DNA of 10,193 nucleotides, taken from contig CAUCIO010000077.1 of assembly GCA_958442925.1 (NCBI GenBank), positions 1-10,193 of the forward strand, given 5' to 3'. Made by a program: the position numbers and the translations under genes. The notes beneath the pieces were generated by a model. The model did not search any database and was not told where the DNA came from. It saw nothing but the letters and a program-made list of their open reading frames with translations. This DNA comes from an uncultured Clostridium sp. GTDB taxonomy: Bacteria > Bacillota > Clostridia > Lachnospirales > Lachnospiraceae. Shown here one piece after another: positions 1 to 6,739 of the stretch; the first letter of the stretch is position 1; each line of letters begins with the position of its first letter.

Positions 1-4
1 CATC

Positions 5-52
5 AAAAAGGAAGCTGCCGCTTCACGATTTATTAATCGTTAAAGCGACAGC
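5..52 (-). terminator. Rho-independent terminator of the cell-wall-binding protein gene
   Basis: A long hairpin is formed by 14-23 with 43-52 (GCTGCCGCTT against AAGCGACAGC), continued by ACGATT (25-30) with AATCGT (35-40) around a TATT loop. Read on the minus strand it is followed by TTCCTTTTTG, a usable U-tract. The two non-Watson-Crick positions (18/48 and 24/42) are G-U wobbles in minus-strand RNA but C-A mismatches in plus-strand RNA, so the hairpin is built to work on the minus strand. It lies about 60 bases past the stop at 113. Confidence 0.85.
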
Positions 53-112
53 CCCATTTTCACTTTATCATGTCTTAGCTGCTTTTATGTTTCTGTACCA
101 GTACATTTCCTT

Positions 113-1222
113 CTAGTGCATCGCTCCGCTTCCGTCTAAATAACGTCCATTAGGAGCTGTACGGTTTGCCCACATAGCACCGCTGTTATCAAAGTAGTAT
201 GTCTTTCCATCTATGGTCTGGTATCCTGTCATCATAGCTCCTCTTGTTCCGTCAGAGATAGGATTTAAGTAATACCATATGCCGTTAATCTGCTGCCAGC
301 CTACTCTCATAGCACCCTTCGTGCCATCTGATACAGGATTCAGATAGAACCAGCGGTTGTCAACAAACTGCCAGTCTGTCTCCATATAACCGTTTCTGTT
401 GAAGTGGAACCAGTTGTTGTCCACGAACAGCCACTGATTTACAACAGAACTTCCGTCCGGATTTCTGTACCACCAGCCCTTGGCATCCTGTACCCAGCCC
501 GTACCTGTACCGCCGCCGGTTGTATAAACTTCATCGGAGTCAAGATCCAGCTCATCGGACTCTACCCACTCGCTCTTTTCATTGTCACCGCTATGGATAG
601 CCCTTACCTTAAAGCTGTAATCGCCTGTTTTTGTCATGTAGGAATAAAATTCATAATAATCATTAGTAGTCGTTACCGTAGTAACCAGGCCATCGTTTCT
701 GTAAAGCTTCACTTCATACTTATCAGCATCATCTACCTGACTCCATGTAGCCGTATAACCAGACCACTCTGTTTCATCCGGCTCCTCTAAGTCACCAGAA
801 ATCTCCCGCATCTCGATGAAAACAACAAGAGTTGTATCATCATCTTCCTTCTTAATTTTTTTCAGCTTCGTGTGCATACCACTGACTTTCACACTGCTCT
901 TCGAAAAACCGTCGAAATCATAATCATCTTCTGATTCAAATTCCAGACAGATAATCGGCTTGGTTCCTCTCTGGAACTCCTCCTCTTCATTATCAAAATA
1001 CTCATCCGTAACCTGTGTCCTGACACCCTCTGGATAATGGCTAATCGTATACCCCGGAATATCCATAGTGTCCCCTGCATCCGGCTCTTCGCCGTCAAAA
1101 CGAATCTCCAGACGTCCCTTTACTTCTTTTGTATCATCCTTTGCCAAAGCAGTGACAGACATACCAAGCGCCATCACAGCTGCCATGGAAAGAACCGCGA
1201 TCCTTTTTCTGTTCTTCCTCAT
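113..1222 (-). CDS. Secreted cell-wall-binding (choline-binding-type) repeat protein with FN3-like domain
   Basis: This is a 369-residue exported surface protein. The chosen start is the ATG at 1222, which has AAGGAGG 7 bases upstream. An earlier in-frame ATG at 1267 lies only about 6 bases from the predicted transcription start and lacks a ribosome site. Residues 1-27 are a signal peptide: MRKNRKR, a hydrophobic stretch, then TALA before K28. Residues 28 to about 145 are acidic and I do not recognise them. Residues about 148-225 look like a fibronectin type III fold (ATWSQVDDADKYEVKLYR, later YSFKVRAI). After a TTGGGTGTG linker, residues 242-369 are cell-wall-binding repeats of about 20-25 residues (GWW, NNWFHFNRNGYM, NRWFYLNP, GIWYYLNP, GKTYYFDNSGAM). 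Such repeats anchor proteins non-covalently to choline-containing teichoic acid or related glycans. No hydrolase, amidase or protease domain is visible, so the role is unknown; adhesin or scaffold is an inference. It has its own promoter and terminator. Confidence 0.9.
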   Translation of the reverse strand: MRKNRKRIAVLSMAAVMALGMSVTALAKDDTKEVKGRLEIRFDGEEPDAGDTMDIPGYTISHYPEGVRTQVTDEYFDNEEEEFQRGTKPIICLEFESEDDYDFDGFSKSSVKVSGMHTKLKKIKKEDDDTTLVVFIEMREISGDLEEPDETEWSGYTATWSQVDDADKYEVKLYRNDGLVTTVTTTNDYYEFYSYMTKTGDYSFKVRAIHSGDNEKSEWVESDELDLDSDEVYTTGGGTGTGWVQDAKGWWYRNPDGSSVVNQWLFVDNNWFHFNRNGYMETDWQFVDNRWFYLNPVSDGTKGAMRVGWQQINGIWYYLNPISDGTRGAMMTGYQTIDGKTYYFDNSGAMWANRTAPNGRYLDGSGAMH

Positions 1223-1279
1223 ATTCTCTCCTCCTTTTTCCTTCGTTTTGTCAGAATCATCTTGCAATTCTCATGGTTT

Positions 1280-1308
1280 ATTATACCAAATCTGAAACAG
1301 TTCGTCAA
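1280..1308 (-). promoter_or_regulatory. Sigma-A promoter of the cell-wall-binding protein gene
   Basis: On the minus strand TTGACG (1303-1308) is separated by exactly 17 bases from TATAAT (1280-1285), which also carries the extended -10 TG (TGGTATAAT). The predicted transcription start is near 1273, giving a leader of about 50 bases before the ATG at 1222. The near-consensus boxes predict strong vegetative transcription. Confidence 0.85.
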
Positions 1309-1349
1309 AGAAGTTCCGCTTGTTTTGCACTTTCCTTTTTGTTACTGTT

Positions 1350-1414
1350 ATTATATCAGAATTTTTCTGGCTGTTCTTAACTTTTTACTTACATTTTTAT
1401 GACTTTTTCTGGCT
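1350..1414 (-). promoter_or_regulatory. Possible second promoter and paired 11-base direct repeats upstream of the surface-protein gene
   Basis: This AT-rich stretch lies between the purL terminator and the main promoter. On the minus strand it contains a second extended -10 (TGATATAAT, hexamer at 1350-1355) with no convincing -35 at 17 bases (AAGAAC). Two exact copies of AGCCAGAAAAA sit at 1404-1414 and 1362-1372. Their start-to-start distance is 42 bases, about four helical turns, which would put them on the same DNA face. They may be binding sites for an activator or may only be A-tract DNA. Evidence is limited to the repeat and its spacing. Confidence 0.35.
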
Positions 1415-1463
1415 TTGGAATACTTTTTCGATAATTTCTGCGAAGCTGCAAAAGTGTAAAATA

Positions 1464-1495
1464 AGAGCCCGGAAAGCATATGCTTTCCAGGCTCT
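1464..1495 (-). terminator. Rho-independent terminator of purL
   Basis: The hairpin pairs AGAGCC (1464-1469) with GGCTCT (1490-1495), has one mismatch at 1470/1489, and continues into the perfect 18-base palindrome at 1471-1488. On the minus strand it is followed by TATTTTACACTTTT, a modest U-tract. It starts about 10 bases after the purL stop codon at 1506, so it ends purL transcription and separates it from the downstream surface-protein gene. Confidence 0.85.
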
Positions 1496-1505
1496 CTGAA
1501 CCGTT

Positions 1506-4500
1506 TTATTTGAAGTAATGGACACCACTAGAAAATAATTTTAAATCCTTGTCGCCATAGATGTTCATAAATACGCCGTCTCCGATTCTCTCTGAGTGGC
1601 CCATCTTACCGTAGATGCGTCCGTCCTCACTTGTGATTCCTTCGATAGCCATCCTGGAACCGTTCGGATTCCATGCCTCATCCATAGTAGGATTGCCTTC
1701 TGCGTCTACGTACTGAGTCGCTACCTGTCCGTTTGCATAGAGCTTTTCAATCCACTCATCGCTGGCAACGAACTGTCCCTCTCCGTGGGAAATCGGGTTT
1801 ACATATACTCCGCCCAGCTCTGCTTCCCGCAGCCATGGGGATTTATTGGAAACGACTTTCAGATTTACCATCTTGGAAATATGGCGTCCAATGGTATTCA
1901 TAGCCAGTGTCGGTGAATCCTTTTTAAGCTCTGTGATCTTTCCTTCCGGCAGCAGTCCCAGCTTAATCAGCGCCTGGAAACCATTGCATACTCCAAGGAT
2001 CAGACCGTCTCTTTCATTGACCAGTTTCTCAAGCTCTTCTTTCAGGACTGCGTTTCTGAAAGTAGTGGCAAAGAATTTTGCAGAACCATCCGGCTCATCT
2101 CCTCCGGAGAATCCGCCTGGGAACATGATAATCTGGGACTGTGCAATGGCTTTTCTGTAAACCTCAACAGAATCTCTGATATCTGCCGCATCCCTGTTTC
2201 TGAAAATCTTTGTGATGACGTTGGCTCCTGCCCGCTCAAATGCCTTTGTACTCTCATATTCACAGTTTGTACCTGGGAATACAGGAATAAATACAGTTGG
2301 CTGAGCTACCTTATGCTTACATACATATACATGATCTGTATTGTAAATGTCGTTTCTTACCGGCTTCTGCTCTACCTTGGACTCTGTTGGGAACACATCC
2401 TCCAGAGTCTTTGTCCATGCGTGTAATGCCTCGTCCATGGAAATAGATACATTGCCGTATTCAAATGCCACCTTATCTGTTACCTCACCGATTACTGTGT
2501 AAGTAATGCCAAGGCTTCCAAGCTTTCCGTCCGGTACCTCGCAGACAATGTCGCCCCATGCCGGAACAAAGAAGTCTCTCGGATCCACATTGTGTTCGAT
2601 CTTTATGCCCAGCTTGTTTCCGAAGGCCATTTTGCTCACTGCCTCAGCGATACCGCCTGCTTCTACTGCATAGGCGGAAATCACGTTTCCAGCCTCCATA
2701 TCTCTGTACAGCTTTTCGTAGCTGTCCATAACCTGGCTGTAAACAGGAAGATCATATGCGTCCTTCTCGATCTTTAATACCACAATCTTGCTTCCAGCCT
2801 TCTTGAACTCAGGCGTTACCACGTGCTGCTTGTCAGAAACATCGACAGCGAAAGAAACCAGTGTCGGAGGTACGTTAATTTCTCCGTGAGTCTCATCATT
2901 GAAGGTTCCGGACATACTGTCCTTGCCTCCGATAGACGGAAGACCAAATCCCATCTGAGCGCTGTAAGCTCCGAGAAGTGCGCAGAATGGAGCGCCCCAT
3001 CTGGTTCTGTCTTCTGTCATTCTTTTGAAGTACTCCTGGAAGGTGAAGCGGATCTTTTTGAAATCTCCTCCATTGGCCACAATCTTAGCCACAGAGTCAA
3101 GTACCGCATAAACTGCTCCATGGTATGGGCTCCAGCTGGACAGGTATGGATCGTATCCATAGCTCATCATGGTCACTGCGTCGCATTTGCCCTTTAATAC
3201 AGGAAGCTTTGCAACCATCGCCTGTGTCTCTGTCAGCTGATAGCGTCCGCCATAAGGCATGTAGGTGCTTCCTGCACCGATAGAAGCGTCAAACATCTCC
3301 ACAAGACCCTTCTGGGAGCATACATTTAAGCTGGATAACAGCTTCAGCCAGTGCTCCTTTACATCTCCAATCTCTTTTCTCTCAAAGAGATTGCCCTCTT
3401 TTACAGGAACTTCAACTGTCACGGCTGCTTCCTGGTGAGCGCCGTTTGTATCTAAGAAAGCGCGGCTTAAATCTACGATGGTCTTACCTCTCCAGTGCAT
3501 TACAAGTCTTGGAGCCTCTGTGACAACGGCAACCGGAACTGCCTCTAAGTTCTCCTCTGCCACATAAGCCATCATTTCATCTACGTCTTTCTTATCAACT
3601 ACTACTGCCATTCTCTCCTGGGACTCAGAAATGGCAATCTCTGTGCCGTCAAGACCTGCATATTTCTTCGGAACCTGATCCAGATCGATTTCAAGACCTG
3701 CTGCCAGCTCTCCAATCGCTACGGACACACCGCCTGCACCGAAATCGTTGCACTTCTTAATGAGACGGCTTGCCTCAGGACGGCGGAATAATCTCTGCAG
3801 CTTTCTCTCTGTCGGCGGATTTCCCTTCTGAACCTCAGCGCCGCAGACCTCGATGGATTCCTCTGTATGTACCTTGGAAGAACCGGTCGCTCCGCCGATG
3901 CCGTCGCGTCCTGTTCTTCCTCCCATGAGGATGATTACATCGCCCGGATCAGATGTTTCACGGATCACATTCTTTCTGGGAGCTGCCGCCATAACAGCGC
4001 CAATCTCCATTCTCTTAGCCGCGTAATTCGGATGATACAGCTCTTTTACATAGCCTGTAGCCAGTCCAATCTGGTTTCCGTAGGAGCTGTAGCCATGAGC
4101 TGCATCGGTAACAATCCGTCTCTGAGGCAGCTTGCCGTGCATTGTCTCAGCCATTGGTCTGGTCGGATCAGCCGCACCGGTTACACGCATAGCCTGGTAT
4201 ACATAAGTACGTCCGGAAAGGGGATCACGGATGGCTCCTCCCAGACAGGTAGCTGCTCCTCCAAACGGCTCAATCTCAGTCGGATGGTTGTGAGTCTCAT
4301 TCTTAAAGTTTACCAGCCACTCTTCTTCCTGACCGTCAATCACAACCGGAACTACGATACTGCAGGCATTAATCTCCTCAGAAACCTCCATGTCCTGGAG
4401 CTTTCCTTCTTTTCTCAGCTTCTTCATTGCCATTAAGGCTAAATCCATCAGGCAGACGTATTTATCGCTTCTTCCGGCATAAACCTCCTCACGGTCAGCC

Positions 4501-5270
4501 AGATACTGTCTGTAAGTGTTTTCAATCGGCTCATTGTAATCGCCCTTTGTAAACTCTACATCTTTAAGCTCTGTCTGGAAGGTTGTATGGCGGCAGTGAT
4601 CAGACCAGTAAGTATCGAGTACACGGATTTCTGTTACAGACGGATCTCTCTTCTCCTCATTCTTAAAATAATTCTGAATGTGCAGGAAATCCTTGAAAGT
4701 CATGGCCAGATTTAAGGAGCTGTACAGCTCGTTCAGTTCCTTCTCCGGCATATCCATAAAGCCATCGAAAATCTTTACATCCTCTGGCTGCTCAAACACT
4801 GTCACCAGTGTCTCTGGCTTCGGATTGTTATTTTCTCTGGAATCTACCGGATTAATACAGAGAGATTTGACAGCTGCCTTCTCCTCCTCTGTAAGGGTTC
4901 CTGATACCACATACGTAGTAGCGGAACGGATCACCGGCTCCTCCTCCTCGCTGAGAAGCTTCACACACTGCTCGGCAGAATCGGCTCTCTGATCAAACTG
5001 TCCCGGAAGGTACTCTACTGTAAATACCAGATCTCCTTCCTTTGTCTCAAAGCTCTCCTCATACACATCGTCCATAGGCGGCTCAGAAAAAATGGTAGCC
5101 AGAGCCTCCTGGTAGACAGCATCGGAAACATTCTCAATATCGTAACGGATGAGAACTCTGACACCTGTAATCGTCTGAATACCCAGATAGTTTTCAATCT
5201 CTGCTCTGAGCTCCTTTGCCTTTACGGCAAATTCTTCTCTCTTCTCAACAAAAATACGCCTTACGCTCAT
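1506..5270 (-). CDS. purL: Phosphoribosylformylglycinamidine synthase, single-chain form
   Basis: This cytoplasmic enzyme of de novo purine synthesis converts FGAR, glutamine and ATP to FGAM. The chosen start is the ATG at 5270, with AAGGAGG 6 bases upstream; the longer reading from GTG at 5303 adds 11 residues without a ribosome site. The protein has 1254 residues, a full-length fused enzyme that needs no separate PurS and PurQ. Residues from about 1 to 110 are the PurS-like part. The FGAM synthetase core follows, with SDHCRHTTF at 223-231, NETHNHP near 324-330, the glycine-rich GRDGIGGATGSS at 454-465 and GGKDSMSG at 781-788. The C-terminal glutaminase domain starts near 993 (FIPVFPGTNC); its nucleophile is Cys1095 in GVCNGF, with His1225 and Glu1227 in GHSER completing the triad. 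No key residue is missing. The length and arrangement match the clostridial/streptococcal branch of the fused family. No other pur gene is in the window; the gene has its own promoter and terminator. Confidence 0.97.
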   Translation of the reverse strand: MSVRRIFVEKREEFAVKAKELRAEIENYLGIQTITGVRVLIRYDIENVSDAVYQEALATIFSEPPMDDVYEESFETKEGDLVFTVEYLPGQFDQRADSAEQCVKLLSEEEEPVIRSATTYVVSGTLTEEEKAAVKSLCINPVDSRENNNPKPETLVTVFEQPEDVKIFDGFMDMPEKELNELYSSLNLAMTFKDFLHIQNYFKNEEKRDPSVTEIRVLDTYWSDHCRHTTFQTELKDVEFTKGDYNEPIENTYRQYLADREEVYAGRSDKYVCLMDLALMAMKKLRKEGKLQDMEVSEEINACSIVVPVVIDGQEEEWLVNFKNETHNHPTEIEPFGGAATCLGGAIRDPLSGRTYVYQAMRVTGAADPTRPMAETMHGKLPQRRIVTDAAHGYSSYGNQIGLATGYVKELYHPNYAAKRMEIGAVMAAAPRKNVIRETSDPGDVIILMGGRTGRDGIGGATGSSKVHTEESIEVCGAEVQKGNPPTERKLQRLFRRPEASRLIKKCNDFGAGGVSVAIGELAAGLEIDLDQVPKKYAGLDGTEIAISESQERMAVVVDKKDVDEMMAYVAEENLEAVPVAVVTEAPRLVMHWRGKTIVDLSRAFLDTNGAHQEAAVTVEVPVKEGNLFERKEIGDVKEHWLKLLSSLNVCSQKGLVEMFDASIGAGSTYMPYGGRYQLTETQAMVAKLPVLKGKCDAVTMMSYGYDPYLSSWSPYHGAVYAVLDSVAKIVANGGDFKKIRFTFQEYFKRMTEDRTRWGAPFCALLGAYSAQMGFGLPSIGGKDSMSGTFNDETHGEINVPPTLVSFAVDVSDKQHVVTPEFKKAGSKIVVLKIEKDAYDLPVYSQVMDSYEKLYRDMEAGNVISAYAVEAGGIAEAVSKMAFGNKLGIKIEHNVDPRDFFVPAWGDIVCEVPDGKLGSLGITYTVIGEVTDKVAFEYGNVSISMDEALHAWTKTLEDVFPTESKVEQKPVRNDIYNTDHVYVCKHKVAQPTVFIPVFPGTNCEYESTKAFERAGANVITKIFRNRDAADIRDSVEVYRKAIAQSQIIMFPGGFSGGDEPDGSAKFFATTFRNAVLKEELEKLVNERDGLILGVCNGFQALIKLGLLPEGKITELKKDSPTLAMNTIGRHISKMVNLKVVSNKSPWLREAELGGVYVNPISHGEGQFVASDEWIEKLYANGQVATQYVDAEGNPTMDEAWNPNGSRMAIEGITSEDGRIYGKMGHSERIGDGVFMNIYGDKDLKLFSSGVHYFK

Positions 5271-5415
5271 GACGTTCCTCCTTACAGATCGCATTTCTAT
5301 CACATATGTTCCTTATGGTTCATAGTTTCTTTCCTGAATCTATCATAAACAAAAATTATAAATAAGTAAAATTAATATATTTAATAGATATTATCTCTTT
5401 TGCTAATGAATGTTC
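5271..5415 (-). promoter_or_regulatory. AT-rich promoter and leader region of purL
   Basis: These 145 bases are very AT-rich compared with the flanking genes. The best promoter on the minus strand is TTTACT (5365-5370), 17 bases, TATGAT (5342-5347), giving a leader of about 65 bases. A perfect TATAAT at 5355-5360 is a second -10 candidate but has a poor -35 (TAAATA). I see no purine riboswitch fold and no convincing PurR box, so the basis of purine control is not evident. A 7-codon frame (5300-5323, MNHKEHM then TGA) begins after a weak AGGAAAG in the leader. No terminator is evident between the phosphatase stop at 5416 and this promoter, so some read-through from the upstream operon is possible. 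Confidence 0.6.
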
Positions 5416-6051
5416 TCATACAATCCCGGCCCCGGAACAGTGACTGCCCAGATGGCTCACATCATTCAGGCACAGAAGTGTTCCTTTCCCTGTCTTTCTG
5501 TCGTACTCGATGGTTGTAATACTTGCATTTTTAACAATAATTTCATTTTTCTCCTGGCTTTGTCTTGTCAGCCAGAGAGCCGCAAATACAAGAATCCCTC
5601 CGTGAGCCACAATGGCAGCATCCTTCCCTTTTGGTGTTTCGGCTAAGACCTGTTCCATGGCTTTTTCGCATCTGGCAGCACAGTCCTCCCGCCGCTCTCC
5701 GCCTGTAGGAGTATGCTCTGCAGGGTTTTTATCCCAGAGGACAAAATCCTCATAATAGGTTTCCTCTATGTCTCTCCAGGTCATGCCTTCCCAAAGGCCG
5801 AAATCCACTTCTCTTAAACCTTCTAACGGAATAACCGGCAGACCTTTCCGCCCGGCCACGCAGGAGGCTGTCTCGAAGGCTCTCTTTAAGGGACTGGAGT
5901 ACACAGCTCCTACCTCTCTCTGTTCCATGGCTTTTGCCAGAAGCTCTGCCTGCTTTTTTCCTTCTTCGTTTAAAGGAATATCCGTCTTTCCCTGAATCTT
6001 TCCCTCCTGGTTCCACAGTGTCTGCCCATGGCGGATCAGATACAGCTTCAT
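5416..6051 (-). CDS. Histidine phosphatase superfamily protein (phosphoglycerate-mutase-like)
   Basis: This 211-residue cytoplasmic protein of branch 1 of the histidine phosphatase superfamily uses a phospho-histidine intermediate. The catalytic set is visible: RHG with His8 near the N-terminus (LIRHGQT), the phosphate-binding Arg57 in SSPLKRAFETA, the likely proton donor Glu81 in LREVDFGLWEG, and the second histidine His150 in VAHGG. The length fits PhoE/GpmB/CobC-type broad phosphatases rather than the longer glycolytic mutase, and family members act on very varied phosphoesters, so the substrate cannot be stated. The start at 6051 has AGGAGG 6 bases upstream. It lies 10 bases after the stop of the sigma-like gene and is almost certainly co-transcribed with it. 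The C-terminal tail (SHLGSHCSGAGIV) is ordinary. Confidence 0.9.
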   Translation of the reverse strand: MKLYLIRHGQTLWNQEGKIQGKTDIPLNEEGKKQAELLAKAMEQREVGAVYSSPLKRAFETASCVAGRKGLPVIPLEGLREVDFGLWEGMTWRDIEETYYEDFVLWDKNPAEHTPTGGERREDCAARCEKAMEQVLAETPKGKDAAIVAHGGILVFAALWLTRQSQEKNEIIVKNASITTIEYDRKTGKGTLLCLNDVSHLGSHCSGAGIV

Positions 6052-6061
6052 ATCTTTCCTC

Positions 6062-6616
6062 CTACTCGCCGCTGACGCTCATAGCGTCGAGAGTCAGCTT
6101 CATAATGTCCTTAATTTCCTCTTCCGTCATTTTCATCCGGGCAGCCAGCTCCTCTACGGTAGCCTCCCGTCCCAGCTCCTCGGCCATGCTGGCAGAAATA
6201 TCTTTTAAAACATTGACTCTCGCTAACATTTCCTCCTCAATCCGGCACTCTGTATCCTGAAGATCTAAAGCCTCCTCCAGAGCTTCCCGGATCCTCTCTT
6301 CAGCCTGAGCCCGGAAATTCCCTCCCTCATACTCAGAAGCCAGAAGCAGAAGGGCCATGTTGGCCTCCTGCACCAGATCCCCGGCGGAAAGCCCTTTGTT
6401 CTGGTACTCCTCTGCAATCTCGGCGGCCAGAAAAAGACAGCCCTCTATCAGGCGCTGTCTCGCTGTCTCACTTCCATTTAACAGCTCCTCCGACAGTTCC
6501 TCCATCTCCTGCGCTGTGCAGGGTATGATGCAGTCCATCTCCTCCTGATACATCTGATAAAAATCTGTATGGTCAAACTCTGTCATTTCTTCGTTTTCAT
6601 TTAATCTGTGTTTCAT
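6062..6616 (-). CDS. Short sigma-70-like protein with degenerate region 2 and region 3, no region 4
   Basis: This acidic 184-residue protein resembles part of a primary-type sigma factor. Residues about 47-116 align by eye with sigma region 2: TARQRLIEGCLFLAAEIAEE, then GLSAGDLVQEANMALL in place of the usual GL-x2-DLIQEGN-x-GL. The aromatic promoter-melting segment (normally like FSTYATWWIRQAI) is replaced by FRAQAEERIREALEEAL, with no Trp or Tyr. Residues about 128-183 resemble region 3 (LGREATVEELAARMKMTEEEIKDIM). The protein ends there, without the region 4 helix-turn-helix that reads the -35 box. Retained region 2.2-like sequence could still contact the beta-prime clamp, so it may bind RNA polymerase or a sigma partner without directing initiation; that is inference. 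The ATG at 6616 has AGGAGG 8 bases upstream. It is the first gene of an operon with the phosphatase and divergent from LysR. A degraded pseudogene is less likely, because the frame is intact and well expressed by its signals. Confidence 0.8.
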   Translation of the reverse strand: MKHRLNENEEMTEFDHTDFYQMYQEEMDCIIPCTAQEMEELSEELLNGSETARQRLIEGCLFLAAEIAEEYQNKGLSAGDLVQEANMALLLLASEYEGGNFRAQAEERIREALEEALDLQDTECRIEEEMLARVNVLKDISASMAEELGREATVEELAARMKMTEEEIKDIMKLTLDAMSVSGE

Positions 6617-6643
6617 CGTTCTATCCTCCTGTTTTTGTAATCA

Positions 6644-6672
6644 AGTATACCACACCAGCGATACAATAGGAA
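6644..6672 (-). promoter_or_regulatory. Extended -10 promoter of the sigma-like/phosphatase operon
   Basis: On the minus strand TGGTATACT gives a -10 hexamer TATACT at 6644-6649 with the extended TG. The -35 at 17 bases is weak (TTCCTA, 6667-6672), so activity may depend on the extended -10 or on an activator such as the divergent LysR protein. The predicted start is near 6637, about 20 bases before the ATG at 6616. Confidence 0.6.
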
Positions 6673-6683
6673 GAAAAGAAAAT

Positions 6684-6712
6684 TTGCAAAATACCTCTGC
6701 CTATGCTAAAAT
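6684..6712 (+). promoter_or_regulatory. Sigma-A promoter of the LysR-family gene, with possible operator
   Basis: TTGCAA (6684-6689), a 17-base spacer and TAAAAT (6707-6712) with an extended TG (TGCTAAAAT) form a good promoter, with start near 6719 and a leader of about 20 bases. TTTGCAAA at 6683-6690 is a perfect 8-base palindrome over the -35. CTATGCTAAAATAAG (6701-6715) fits the loose T-N11-A LysR box and covers the -10, as expected for autorepression. The operator assignments are inference only. Confidence 0.65.
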
Positions 6713-6739
6713 AAGCAATATCTTTTATAAGGAGAACTA

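Noticed and set aside
94..105. Palindrome TGTACCAGTACA downstream of the surface-protein stop
   Set aside because: It is short, has no U-tract and lies ahead of a much stronger terminator, so it is probably incidental.
113..1222. A cell-wall hydrolase or autolysin
   Set aside because: The binding repeats are shared with autolysins, but no amidase, muramidase, glucosaminidase or peptidase motif is present.
1223..1267. Fifteen extra N-terminal residues on the surface protein (ATG at 1267)
   Set aside because: They would place charged residues before the signal peptide, lack a ribosome site, and begin about 6 bases from the predicted transcription start.
3867..4436. A 189-codon plus-strand open frame inside purL
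   Set aside because: It is antisense to conserved synthetase sequence, has no ribosome site or recognisable domain, and the opposite strand fully explains the stretch.
5271..5303. GTG start at 5303 for purL
   Set aside because: It has no ribosome site, and the extension would encode the Shine-Dalgarno sequence of the better ATG at 5270.
5271..5415. Purine riboswitch before purL
   Set aside because: The predicted leader is short and AT-rich, without the three-helix junction sequence expected of the purine aptamer.
5416..6051. Glycolytic phosphoglycerate mutase
   Set aside because: At 211 residues it is shorter than typical cofactor-dependent mutases and fits the broad phosphatase branch better; no glycolytic neighbours are present.
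6062..6616. A functional alternative sigma factor
   Set aside because: Region 4 and the aromatic melting residues of region 2 are missing, so promoter recognition by the usual route is not credible.
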